From Dyadobacter sediminis (GTDB lineage Bacteria; Bacteroidota; Bacteroidia; Cytophagales; Spirosomataceae): a stretch of DNA of 64,000 nucleotides. Positions 34,501-41,910 of this stretch are shown one piece after another (position 1 is the first letter of the stretch; the number at the start of each line of letters is the position of its first letter). The notes beneath the pieces were generated by a model. The model was not told where the DNA came from. It ran no database searches and worked only from the letters and a program-made list of their open reading frames with translations. Position numbers and translations under genes: made by a program. The stretch is from positions 310,001 through 374,000 of the forward strand of contig NZ_VCEI01000028.1 in NCBI RefSeq assembly GCF_005860765.1, given 5' to 3'.

Positions 34501-34605
34501 TCCAAACTGAACGAATGGAACCTGGATCCCGAAGTCTCTTCCGGGCGAGGCGTGTATTATCCTCAAACGGCACTTTATACAATTGGCTTAAACCTGCAAC
34601 TCTGA
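31519..34605 (+). CDS. susC: SusC/RagA-family TonB-dependent outer-membrane transporter
   Basis: Outer-membrane beta-barrel that imports glycan fragments with SusD as lid. The start is the ATG at 31519, giving a signal peptide (AAFFLAVLLFGLHAHAQ). Next come a carboxypeptidase-D-like domain (about 32-110; GTVTSASDRTALPGVNVIIK), the SusC-defining VVVGYGTQKRTSLT, and a plug with DALVIVDGIEQR and TAIYGSRATNGVV. A barrel of about 750 residues ends in TALYTIGLNLQL. At 1028 residues it is full length. It lies 26 bases before susD. No separate sigma/anti-sigma pair adjoins it; a LacI-type gene stands upstream instead. Confidence 0.95.
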   Translation: MYHHFYKTIFQRSKAAFFLAVLLFGLHAHAQNITVKGTVTSASDRTALPGVNVIIKNSLTGTTTDVDGKYELSVPSDAVLVFSGIGFVTQEAAVNGKSVLDLQLAADTKQLEEVVVVGYGTQKRTSLTNSISQISGEDVTRRPVSNIQQSFQGVMPGVTVTDLGGSPGKSNATIRVRGITTFNINNSSTSGYDLGKNDALVIVDGIEQRLSDINPDDIETISVLKDASSTAIYGSRATNGVVLVRTKRAKGSKVQVDYHGYYAIQKSNNVPKMMGLEAYMREQVAAYTNAGATLPARFTEQSIQTWITATDREKYPLPNTWFDTMLKAAPQQNHTFSVAGGNETLRTRLSVRYQDQKGVINNFGNKIGEIRLNSDYEVSKRLRVSADVNYRFNKTESPSTNPTAPLNNFFHGTLWAVPKYPDGTYGLSTQGNNPLMFNEIGGQSKQHTDYLAGYIKADFDIVEGLTFSSQLGGRGFFTQQKNYINSYVNTDKNTNITKTIANNSLTEVRDNLKEYTLNNLLTYEKSVGKNNFKGLLGYSQIGNTQTFLSAYRERFYNNNIGSISEGANDGTKSNSGRDAVYGLRSFFGRVNYDFDEKYLLEVNARYDGSSKFTGDKQYSIFPSFSAGWRISKENFWKPLEKAVNDLKFRGSWGITGNQSVDLYSYYAALTAVGYNFGGAAVPGYRPTTLANTGLGWESTTQLDLGLDASLLNRRLNLTMDYYRKLTNDILLNLEIPATIGLTAPPQNAGSVENKGWEFSLNYRGAPASSGFRYNLGANLSINENKVTDLKGTGPYITGSDIDPRYIIAKGLPINTLWGFKTDGLFQTEQEIAEYKATYAANTKPGDVKYVDLNKDGKINANDMTAIGNSFPKYTFGFNSDFSYKHFELSILFQGAAKVDARLAGALAEMGNQEGFTHEIYTNNYWTPENTDARFPRPIKFDLRNVATSDRLVLNGSYLRLKNVQLAYTVPSEISRKIYLNRLRIYASATNVFTFSKLNEWNLDPEVSSGRGVYYPQTALYTIGLNLQL

Positions 34606-34631
34606 TTTTTCTCAGACAAGAATTTACAATC

Positions 34632-36230
34632 ATGAAAAAGATATATTTTAATAAACTGCTGTTTTCACTTGCGTTGGCGGGCACGGCTTCCGGCCTTGTA
34701 TCCTGCGACAAAGACCTGCTGAATACCGTTCCAAATGACCGCCTTTCTGTGGATGTTTTCTGGAAAACTGAAAATGACGCCCGGATTGCGGTAAACTCGC
34801 TTTATACCGATCTGGACAGCACCAATATCATATCCTGGGATGCCATGACGGACATTGCGCATACCAATCAGAACTTCAATGTGGAAGCGTATGTGGAGCT
34901 TGGTACCTACGACGCAACCAGTTCCAAAGTGTACGACGAATGGCGGAAAGCATACCGCGGCGTTCAGGCTTCCAATTACTTTCTGGAAAACGTGGACAAG
35001 ATTCCTGCTGCCAATCTGGCGCTGATCAATCAGTACAAAGGGGAAGCAAAGGCGCTGAGAGCTTATCAGTACATTAAACTGACCGGCTTGTTCGGGCCGG
35101 TGCCGCTGATTACTAAATCGTTAAGTCTGGAAGATGCAAAACAGGTCGCCAACACGCCGGTAGAAGAACTCTGGAATTTTATAGATAAAGAACTGAACGA
35201 AGCCGCATTGCTTTTGCCCGCAACTTATGCCGCTACGGAAAAAGGCAGGGTTACAAGCGGAGCCGCGCTGGGATTGCTGGCGCGGGCGAACCTTTACGCA
35301 GGACGTTATCAGAAAGCAGCTGAGGCAGCCGATAAAGTAATAAAATCGGGTACGTACGGATTGTATGAATCGTATGAAAAGCTGTTTACTTACGCAGCCG
35401 AAAATAACAAGGAAGTATTGCTCGACAGACAATTTATAAAAGACACGTATTCCAATACCGTTTTTCAGTTGCTCGCGCCGTACAGTCAGAAAAACAGCGG
35501 CAGCACATTTGTTCCGACAAAGGCTTTGGTGGATATGTACGAAACGTTAGGCGGGAAAAAGATCGCGGAAGCAGGAAGCGGGTATGATCCGTTGAAACCG
35601 TATCTGAACCGGGACCCGCGGCTGAAATTCTCTGTTTTTCTGGAAGGGGATATTCTGCCGAGCGGAGCGGTTTTCAACCCGAAGCCGGGCAGCGGAACGG
35701 CGGATGCCGTCGGCAGCACTTACATTGCTTCGGGTACGGGCTATAATATTAAAAAATACATCAATACGGACGATTATGCCAATCCGGTGAACAGCGGCAT
35801 CAACATTATTCTGCTGCGCTATGCCGAAATCCTGCTGACGTATGCAGAAGCCAAAATTGAGCTTGGACAAATTGACGCAGGCGTGTATGCCGCAATAAAT
35901 GCCGTCAGAAATGGTAGAACGGACGTGAAACAGCCTTCTGTGAGCAATGCTTCGCAGGCAGCACTTCGGGAACTTGTAAGAAGGGAACGGACTGTTGAAC
36001 TCGCTTTTGAAGGACAGCATTTGTTTGACATACGCCGGTGGAAAACGGCAGAATCGGTTATTCCTGGGCCTGTTTACGGCATTACTTACGTCAATGAGCA
36101 AGGGAAATTAACAATCGTGCAAGCGGTGGCTGTAAACAAAGTATTTGATCCGAACCGTCATTACCTATGGCCCGTTCCGCAGAAAGAACTTAATTTAAGC
36201 CCATTGCTGAAACAAAATCCAAACTGGTAA
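34632..36230 (+). CDS. susD: SusD/RagB-family outer-membrane lipoprotein
   Basis: Surface glycan-binding partner of the SusC transporter. The ATG at 34632 gives a lipoprotein signal ending GLVSC (Cys25). The mature protein has SusD marks: KTENDARIAVNSLYTDLD, RAYQYIKLTGLFGPVPLIT, the C-terminal RRERTVELAFEGQHLFDIRR and HYLWPVPQKELNLSP. The length of 532 residues is normal. Together with SusC it marks this region as a polysaccharide utilisation locus. A repeat block (copy B) lies between it and the first sulfatase. Confidence 0.95.
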   Translation: MKKIYFNKLLFSLALAGTASGLVSCDKDLLNTVPNDRLSVDVFWKTENDARIAVNSLYTDLDSTNIISWDAMTDIAHTNQNFNVEAYVELGTYDATSSKVYDEWRKAYRGVQASNYFLENVDKIPAANLALINQYKGEAKALRAYQYIKLTGLFGPVPLITKSLSLEDAKQVANTPVEELWNFIDKELNEAALLLPATYAATEKGRVTSGAALGLLARANLYAGRYQKAAEAADKVIKSGTYGLYESYEKLFTYAAENNKEVLLDRQFIKDTYSNTVFQLLAPYSQKNSGSTFVPTKALVDMYETLGGKKIAEAGSGYDPLKPYLNRDPRLKFSVFLEGDILPSGAVFNPKPGSGTADAVGSTYIASGTGYNIKKYINTDDYANPVNSGINIILLRYAEILLTYAEAKIELGQIDAGVYAAINAVRNGRTDVKQPSVSNASQAALRELVRRERTVELAFEGQHLFDIRRWKTAESVIPGPVYGITYVNEQGKLTIVQAVAVNKVFDPNRHYLWPVPQKELNLSPLLKQNPNW

Positions 36231-36253
36231 AAACGCAAGTATTACTTATTTTT

Positions 36254-36308
36254 CCAACAGCTAATAGCTAATAGCTAAAAGCCAACAGCTAAAAGCTAGT
36301 CGCTAAAT
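36254..36308. repeat. Intergenic GCTAATAGC/GCTAAAAGC-type repeat, copy B
   Basis: About five back-to-back units on the plus strand: CAACAGCTAATAGCTAATAG, then CTAAAAGCCAACAGCTAAAA, then GCTAGTCGCTAAA. It fills most of the gap between susD and the first sulfatase. The same words occur at 25.6 kb (opposite strand) and in both arms of the element at 55.6 kb. Confidence 0.7.
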
Positions 36309-36324
36309 TCTAACTTTAATATTG

Positions 36325-37773
36325 ATGATTAAAAATTTCAAACTGCTTCTTATTCCTTTTTTCATGCTGGCCATTGCGGTTGTAATGACGGCCATGACGA
36401 ACAAACCGGCTGCAAAAACGCCGAATATTGTGCTTTTTTTTATTGATGATCTGGGTTACGGCGATTTGTCGGTAACGGGCGCGCTAGGTTATAAAACGCC
36501 TAATCTGGATCAAATGGCCGTCGAAGGAACGCGTTTTACCAATTTCATGGCGGCACAGGCCGTATGCAGCGCGTCGCGTGCCGCATTGCTGACAGGCTGC
36601 TATCCGAATCGGGTAGGCGTTTACGGTGCTTTCGGGCCTGCTTCTCCGCTGGGATTAAGTCCAAAGGAAGAAACCATTGCCGAACTCGTAAAAGCGCAGG
36701 GGTATGCAACCGGAATATTCGGGAAATGGCACTTGGGGAGCGATCAGGAATTCCTGCCGCTTCAGCAGGGATTTGACGAATATTACGGCGTGCCTTATTC
36801 GCATGATATGTGGCCGCTGCATCCGTGGCAGGAACAGGCAAAATACCCGCCGCTGCACTGGATCGACGGGAACAAACCCGGCAAGGAAATCAAAAATCTG
36901 GAAGACGCAAGCGAACTCACGCCGGTCATTACGGAACATGCAACGGCATTTATCCGGAAAAACAAAAACAAACCTTTCTTCCTGTATGTGCCGCATCCGC
37001 TGCCGCATGTGCCTCTGGCTGTTTCAAATAAGTTCAAAGGAAAAAGCGAACGCGGTATTTTCGGCGATGTACTGATGGAACTGGACTGGTCTGTAGGCGA
37101 AATTATGAAAGAACTGAAAACGCAGGGACTGGATGAAAATACGCTGGTGATTTTTACAAGCGACAACGGTCCGTGGCTGAATTACGGCGATCATGCAGGC
37201 TCGTCCGGCGGGTTCCGGGAAGGCAAAGGAACTTCCTTTGAAGGCGGGCAGCGGGAACCTTGTATTATGCGCTGGCCCGGCGTGGTTCCTGCCGGAAGGG
37301 TTTCCAACCAGCTTTTATCCACGCTTGACATTCTTCCGACGATCGCAAAACTGACCGGTGCCAAGTTGCCGAAAGAAAAGATTGACGGGATTGAATTCAC
37401 CGCTTTGCTGAAAGGCGATGAAAGTAAATCCCCGCGTGAGGAATTCCTTTATTATTACCGAAAAAATAGCCTTGAAGCCGTCAGAAAGCACGATTGGAAA
37501 CTGGTTTTTGCACATCCGGGAAGAACGTACGAAGGATCATTGCCCGGCCAGAACGGCAAGCCGGGACCCAGTCCGGAAGATCATGCGTTTCCGGAAGCCC
37601 TTTACAATCTGGAACGCGATCCCGGCGAACGGTACAATGTGCTGGAACAAAATCCGGAAATCGTAGCCGAACTCCGGAAAATAGCTGATACTGCGCGGGA
37701 AGATTTGGGCGACGATTTACAACAGAAAACAGGTAAAAACGCAAGGCCGGTCGGAACCGCTGTCCGAAAATAA
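36325..37773 (+). CDS. Exported sulfatase (arylsulfatase-like, family S1)
   Basis: Hydrolyses sulfate esters. An N-terminal hydrophobic signal is followed by the fold's metal residues in FFIDDLGYGD (Asp41, Asp42) and the modification motif CSASR (Cys81, Arg85). Cys81 must be converted to formylglycine by an activating enzyme not encoded here. Further marks: IFGKWHLG and FTSDNGPWLN. The 483-residue size is usual. Immediately downstream of susD and upstream of a second sulfatase, it likely desulfates the glycan taken up by SusCD. The ATG at 36325 is used; a TTG one codon before is not needed. The sulfated sugar cannot be told from sequence alone. Confidence 0.93.
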   Translation: MIKNFKLLLIPFFMLAIAVVMTAMTNKPAAKTPNIVLFFIDDLGYGDLSVTGALGYKTPNLDQMAVEGTRFTNFMAAQAVCSASRAALLTGCYPNRVGVYGAFGPASPLGLSPKEETIAELVKAQGYATGIFGKWHLGSDQEFLPLQQGFDEYYGVPYSHDMWPLHPWQEQAKYPPLHWIDGNKPGKEIKNLEDASELTPVITEHATAFIRKNKNKPFFLYVPHPLPHVPLAVSNKFKGKSERGIFGDVLMELDWSVGEIMKELKTQGLDENTLVIFTSDNGPWLNYGDHAGSSGGFREGKGTSFEGGQREPCIMRWPGVVPAGRVSNQLLSTLDILPTIAKLTGAKLPKEKIDGIEFTALLKGDESKSPREEFLYYYRKNSLEAVRKHDWKLVFAHPGRTYEGSLPGQNGKPGPSPEDHAFPEALYNLERDPGERYNVLEQNPEIVAELRKIADTAREDLGDDLQQKTGKNARPVGTAVRK

Positions 37774-37811
37774 AAAGTCCGGTTTTTAAATCCATATCAA
37801 CAGCATTTTTA

Positions 37812-39251
37812 ATGAAAAGATACTTTTTTCTTGCCTGCATGGCCGGCTTGCTTTCTTCGGACTTGCTGGCACAGGCTCCGGAAACTGCAAAACCGAACAT
37901 CATATTCATTCTTGCCGATGACCTCGGCTACGGAGATGTGGGCTTTAATGGTCAGAAATACATAAAAACGCCGAATATTGACCAGTTGGCCAAAGAAGGA
38001 ATGATTTTCAGCCAGTTTTATGCCGGAACTTCCGTATGTGCGCCTTCCCGTTCTTCCTTGCTGAGCGGCCAGCATACGGGCCATACGTACATTCGCGGCA
38101 ATAAAAGTGTAGAACCGGAAGGACAGCAGCCTATCGCCGATTCGGTTGTTACATTGGCCGAAGTACTGAAAAAAGCCGGTTATAGCACCGGCGCTTTCGG
38201 CAAATGGGGGTTAGGGCCGGTCGGTTCGGAAGGCGATCCGAACAAGCAGGGTTTTGACAAATTTTACGGTTACAATTGCCAGGGCCTTGCGCACCGCTAT
38301 TATCCGGACCATCTCTGGAACAATTCTGAAAAAATAACACTGAAAGGAAATCAGGATTTGCTTCACAATAAAGAGTATGCGCCGGATATCATTCAGAAAA
38401 ATGCATTGAGCTTTATTGATGCAAAAAACGGGAAAGAGCCATTTTTCCTTTTCCTGCCGTACATTCTGCCGCATGCCGAACTGGTTGTTCCGGATGACAG
38501 TATTTTTCAGTATTACAAAGGAAAGTTCAATGAAAAACCTTTCAAAGGCGCTGATTATGGTCCGAATGCCAAGAAAGAAGGTTATGCTTCACAGGAATAT
38601 CCGCTTGCTGCATTTGCTGCCATGGTCGCGCGTCTGGATTTATACGTAGGTCAGGTTCTGGAAAAGTTGAAAGAAAAAGGGCTGGATAAAAATACGCTGG
38701 TTATTTTCACAAGTGACAACGGCCCGCATGTGGAAGGCGGCGCTGATCCGGTATTTTTCAACAGTTCGGGCGGGTTCAGAGGTGTAAAGCGGGATTTGTA
38801 CGAAGGCGGCGTCAGAGAACCGTTTGCTGCACGCTGGCCGGGCGTTATCAAACCCGGATCCAAAAGCGACTACATCGGTGCTTTCTGGGATATTCTGCCA
38901 ACGTTTGCCGAACTGGCGCAGGCCAAAGCGCCCGGCAACATTGACGGAATTTCCTTTACAGACGCGCTTTACGGAAAAAACACGCAGAAAAAGCACGATT
39001 ACCTTTACTGGGAATTTCATGAACAAGGCGGAAGACAAGCCGTACGACAAGGCAACTGGAAAGCAGTCCGGCTGAAAGCAGCAGGCAACCCCGATGCGCC
39101 GGTCGAGCTATATGATTTATCCAAAGATCCGGGCGAAACCAAAAACGTAGCTTCAGAATTTGCTCAAAAAGCAAAAGAACTCGGCCGGATTATGAATCAG
39201 GCCCATGTTTCTTCAGCTATTTTTCCTTTTGGCAACATGGCATCCAACTAA
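37812..39251 (+). CDS. Exported sulfatase (arylsulfatase-like, family S1)
   Basis: A second, clearly different S1 sulfatase of 479 residues. A signal peptide (YFFLACMAGLLSSDLLAQ) precedes ILADDLGYGD. The modification motif is CAPSR (Cys76) within SVCAPSRSSLLSG, the more classical form compared with its neighbour's CSASR. Then GAFGKWGLGP and FTSDNGPHVEGG. The gene starts 38 bases after the first sulfatase, so the two are co-transcribed. Different motifs suggest different linkage positions on the same glycan. Maturation by a formylglycine-generating enzyme encoded elsewhere is required. Confidence 0.93.
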   Translation: MKRYFFLACMAGLLSSDLLAQAPETAKPNIIFILADDLGYGDVGFNGQKYIKTPNIDQLAKEGMIFSQFYAGTSVCAPSRSSLLSGQHTGHTYIRGNKSVEPEGQQPIADSVVTLAEVLKKAGYSTGAFGKWGLGPVGSEGDPNKQGFDKFYGYNCQGLAHRYYPDHLWNNSEKITLKGNQDLLHNKEYAPDIIQKNALSFIDAKNGKEPFFLFLPYILPHAELVVPDDSIFQYYKGKFNEKPFKGADYGPNAKKEGYASQEYPLAAFAAMVARLDLYVGQVLEKLKEKGLDKNTLVIFTSDNGPHVEGGADPVFFNSSGGFRGVKRDLYEGGVREPFAARWPGVIKPGSKSDYIGAFWDILPTFAELAQAKAPGNIDGISFTDALYGKNTQKKHDYLYWEFHEQGGRQAVRQGNWKAVRLKAAGNPDAPVELYDLSKDPGETKNVASEFAQKAKELGRIMNQAHVSSAIFPFGNMASN

Positions 39252-39275
39252 GAGTCAGATTTATCCAACGGCATT

Positions 39276-39983
39276 TCAGGGTACGTAAGTAACCTGCAGA
39301 GCCCAGCCGTTGGAACCGTCTGCATTGGCGTGCTGCCATGCGACGGAAACCGGCAAATGTTTTAGGAAGTAAATGCCGACGCCTGCAGAAAGCTGTCCTT
39401 TCGGATGTGCGCCTGAAAGCCAGTCGGCAAGAATGTGTATTTTTTCGTACCATATGCCTGCATCAAGGCCGAGCTGAACGCCTTCTATCGGCCCTTCTCC
39501 CAGATAGCCGTTGTTCCCGAGGTACGCTCCGGCAGCCAGCTTGTAATGTTCCTCGTACAAGGAAGCGGCGAGATTGGCGTAGCTGTAATAAACAAAATGC
39601 TTTTTACCCGAAAAATTGGAACCTGCAAGCCCACCGATCCCGATTCCCAGAACTTCGTTCAGTTTAAAAAGTTTCTGTGTGTTCACCATCAGTAACGGCG
39701 CATAAGGATCAACTGTACTGGTGTCATTCTTTGTAAGATGATGTACAGATTTGTCATAATTGACATTGACAACGTTAAAACCGGCTTCCCAGAATTTCCC
39801 CAACCCGTACGTCAGCGTTGTCGTGGAATTGATGACTTCCTGGAACTCGAACTGCTGCTGAACACTGGCTTTGTGCTTGTCAGTAATTTCAGAAGAGGAT
39901 ACATTGAAAATTGTGAGCTGCGCATAAGCGGCTGACATGGAAAGGCAAAAAGTAAGAACAAGGAAGTAAACGTTTTTTTTCAT
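39276..39983 (-). CDS. Hypothetical outer-membrane beta-barrel protein
   Basis: Not recognised by family name. A signal peptide (MKKNVYFLVLTFCLSMSAAY, cleaved near AQL) is followed by about 215 residues of alternating hydrophobic strands, many ending in Tyr, Phe or Trp: TTTLTYGLGKFWEAGFNVV, KLAAGAYLGNNGYLG, LSAGVGIYFLKHLPVS. It ends GWALQVTYVP, as barrel proteins usually do with an aromatic near the C-terminus. The pattern suggests an 8- to 10-strand barrel. It converges on the sulfatase gene, 24 bases apart. No evidence ties it to the PUL. Confidence 0.65.
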   Translation of the reverse strand: MKKNVYFLVLTFCLSMSAAYAQLTIFNVSSSEITDKHKASVQQQFEFQEVINSTTTLTYGLGKFWEAGFNVVNVNYDKSVHHLTKNDTSTVDPYAPLLMVNTQKLFKLNEVLGIGIGGLAGSNFSGKKHFVYYSYANLAASLYEEHYKLAAGAYLGNNGYLGEGPIEGVQLGLDAGIWYEKIHILADWLSGAHPKGQLSAGVGIYFLKHLPVSVAWQHANADGSNGWALQVTYVP

Positions 39984-40134
39984 GCATTTGTGGATTTCGT
40001 CTGCTACTCAGCTATAAAATCCTTGCCAATGCTGTTGAAGTGTACTTTTGATTGCCGCAGGATAATTACTAATCTTATCCAATAAAATCAAAAGGAACAA
40101 TTGTCAATCTTTCGAATACTTATCAAACCTATTT

Positions 40135-41196
40135 ATGATTGATTTTAAATTCAATTATCCATTATCCGATGCACATCATGATTTACTGATTAATGAGTTG
40201 TCCTCTATGGATTTAACGAAAATTAATTTGGGCATGAATGCAATTGCCGGAAATTATCAAGACAGAGAAATTGCAGCTGAATGGATGTCAAAATCCGGAT
40301 ATAAAGTTAGCCCGAAAAGTTTGTTTGCGGCTTGTGGAGGACATAATGCGTTGGCTGCCATTTTCTTGGCTGCCGGTTTGTCCGGTAAATCCATCATTGT
40401 TGATGCCATTACATACAATGGCGTAATTAATCTCGCCGGCATGTTGAATATTACGCTGATTCCGTGCAGCATTGACGATAACGGAATGATCCCGGAAGCA
40501 TTGCGGGAAATAGGCAGTACTCAGCAGGCAGCTGCAATTTATTTGATGCCAACGATTCATAATCCGCTTTGCTTTACGATGCCATTGGATCGCAGGCTGG
40601 CTATTGTAGAAATCGCACGTGAATTTAACCTTTTGCTGATTGATGATGATGCTTATGGATTTCTGGAAAGCAATGCTCCGCTCAATTTCGCTGATCTGGC
40701 GCCTGAAAGAGCATTTTACATTTACAGCTTTTCCAAGTCCATCGCGTCAGGCGTTAAAACCTCTTACATCATAGTTCCTCCAAAATGGCAGAGCAACATA
40801 GAAAGTGCCCTTCGTTTAACTGCCAGCGGATCTGTTTCCCTGTTTACCGGATTGATCAGCAAGCTAATTCAATCCGACCTGATTGATCGGATTATTGAAG
40901 AAAAAAGGAAAGAAGCTGTTAAAAGACAAGCTATTGTAAAAGAGGTTTTTAAAAGTATTCCATACATTTCTCAACCTTCGAGTTATCATTTATGGCTGCC
41001 TTTGCCGGAACGATCAGACATTCAAAAATTAGAGGAAACATTGTCTGAAAAAGGCGTGGATGTGGTTACAAGCCACGCGTACCGGATCGAAAAGAATGCG
41101 AAGTATAGCGGCATTAGAATAGCATTGGGAAATGTTTCTGATCCTGGTACAATCAGAAAAGGATTAACGATTATTGCTGAAAATAGGGATCTGTAA
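40135..41196 (+). CDS. PLP-dependent aminotransferase, MocR-like, without the HTH domain
   Basis: Fold-type I aminotransferase of 353 residues. The PLP lysine is Lys201 in YSFSKSIASGVKTSYI; LLIDDDAYGF supplies the Asp and Tyr that contact the cofactor, and NP at 143-144 the substrate-side loop. The sequence resembles the aminotransferase half of MocR regulators (about 470 residues with a GntR-type HTH), but starts directly at the enzyme domain, so the N-terminal DNA-binding part is absent. It may be a genuine aminotransferase. The ATG at 40135 is the only good start. Product and substrate are unknown. Confidence 0.8.
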   Translation: MIDFKFNYPLSDAHHDLLINELSSMDLTKINLGMNAIAGNYQDREIAAEWMSKSGYKVSPKSLFAACGGHNALAAIFLAAGLSGKSIIVDAITYNGVINLAGMLNITLIPCSIDDNGMIPEALREIGSTQQAAAIYLMPTIHNPLCFTMPLDRRLAIVEIAREFNLLLIDDDAYGFLESNAPLNFADLAPERAFYIYSFSKSIASGVKTSYIIVPPKWQSNIESALRLTASGSVSLFTGLISKLIQSDLIDRIIEEKRKEAVKRQAIVKEVFKSIPYISQPSSYHLWLPLPERSDIQKLEETLSEKGVDVVTSHAYRIEKNAKYSGIRIALGNVSDPGTIRKGLTIIAENRDL

Positions 41197-41241
41197 TATT
41201 GCAATTATTGAAAGTCAATAACTGCACGTCAGCAAAATTGT

Positions 41242-41859
41242 TCAGATCAAACCATGCCCGGCCGCCAGCTTGATCAATGAAGCCGTATTAGAAACCTCGA
41301 ATTTCATCAGCAGATTCTGTCGGTGGCTGTTGACGGTTGTGACACTGATAAAAAGCTGTTCTGCAATTTGCGGATTGGTCATTCCTTCGGCTATGAGCAG
41401 CAATACTTCTTTTTCTCTTCGCGTCAGGAACGGAATGGTTTTCGGGGCAGGAACGGATGCATTCTGATCAAAATTGACATTTATAAAATAACCACCTGCC
41501 TGAACCTGACGGATTGCTTCCAGGATTTCTTCTTTTCCCGAACTTTTGATCAAATACCCTGAGGCGCCGTTCTGGATCATTCGGGAAACGTACGCACGTT
41601 CGCTGAATGTACTTAATGCCAATGTTTTTACATCCGGAAACTGCTCTTTGATCTTTTTGCATAACTCAATACCGTTAATGTCGGGAAGATTAATGTCCAG
41701 AAAGGCAATATCCACTTCGTTGTTTTTCAAAAAGGCAATGGCGTCGATTGCATTGGAAACCGTTCCTACGACAGCAATCTCCCCGCTGTCGGACAACAGG
41801 GATTTCAGTCCTTCCAGAACCATCGGATGATCGTCTACGATCAGGATCTTCGCGCTCAT
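41242..41859 (-). CDS. NarL/FixJ-family response regulator
   Basis: Response regulator with an N-terminal receiver (about 1-120) carrying the acidic pocket VDDHP, the phosphorylatable Asp55 in IAFLDINLPDING, and Lys in LIKSSGKEE. A LuxR-type helix-turn-helix (about 143-205; LTRREKEVLLLIAEGMTNPQ) follows. The ATG at 41859 is chosen; a TTG two codons upstream is possible. Just upstream (51 bases) on the same strand is a sensor kinase of the matching HisKA_3 class, so the two form a two-component system. Targets unknown. Confidence 0.9.
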   Translation of the reverse strand: MSAKILIVDDHPMVLEGLKSLLSDSGEIAVVGTVSNAIDAIAFLKNNEVDIAFLDINLPDINGIELCKKIKEQFPDVKTLALSTFSERAYVSRMIQNGASGYLIKSSGKEEILEAIRQVQAGGYFINVNFDQNASVPAPKTIPFLTRREKEVLLLIAEGMTNPQIAEQLFISVTTVNSHRQNLLMKFEVSNTASLIKLAAGHGLI

Positions 41860-41910
41860 GTTCAAATAAGATTTAGGTTATGCCATTGTGGAACCTGAAG
41901 ATTAACTTTC

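Noticed and set aside
35349..35362. A near copy of the GGGTACGTAC palindrome within susD
   Set aside because: It is asymmetric beyond the core and lies in the coding region, so coincidence is likelier than an operator.
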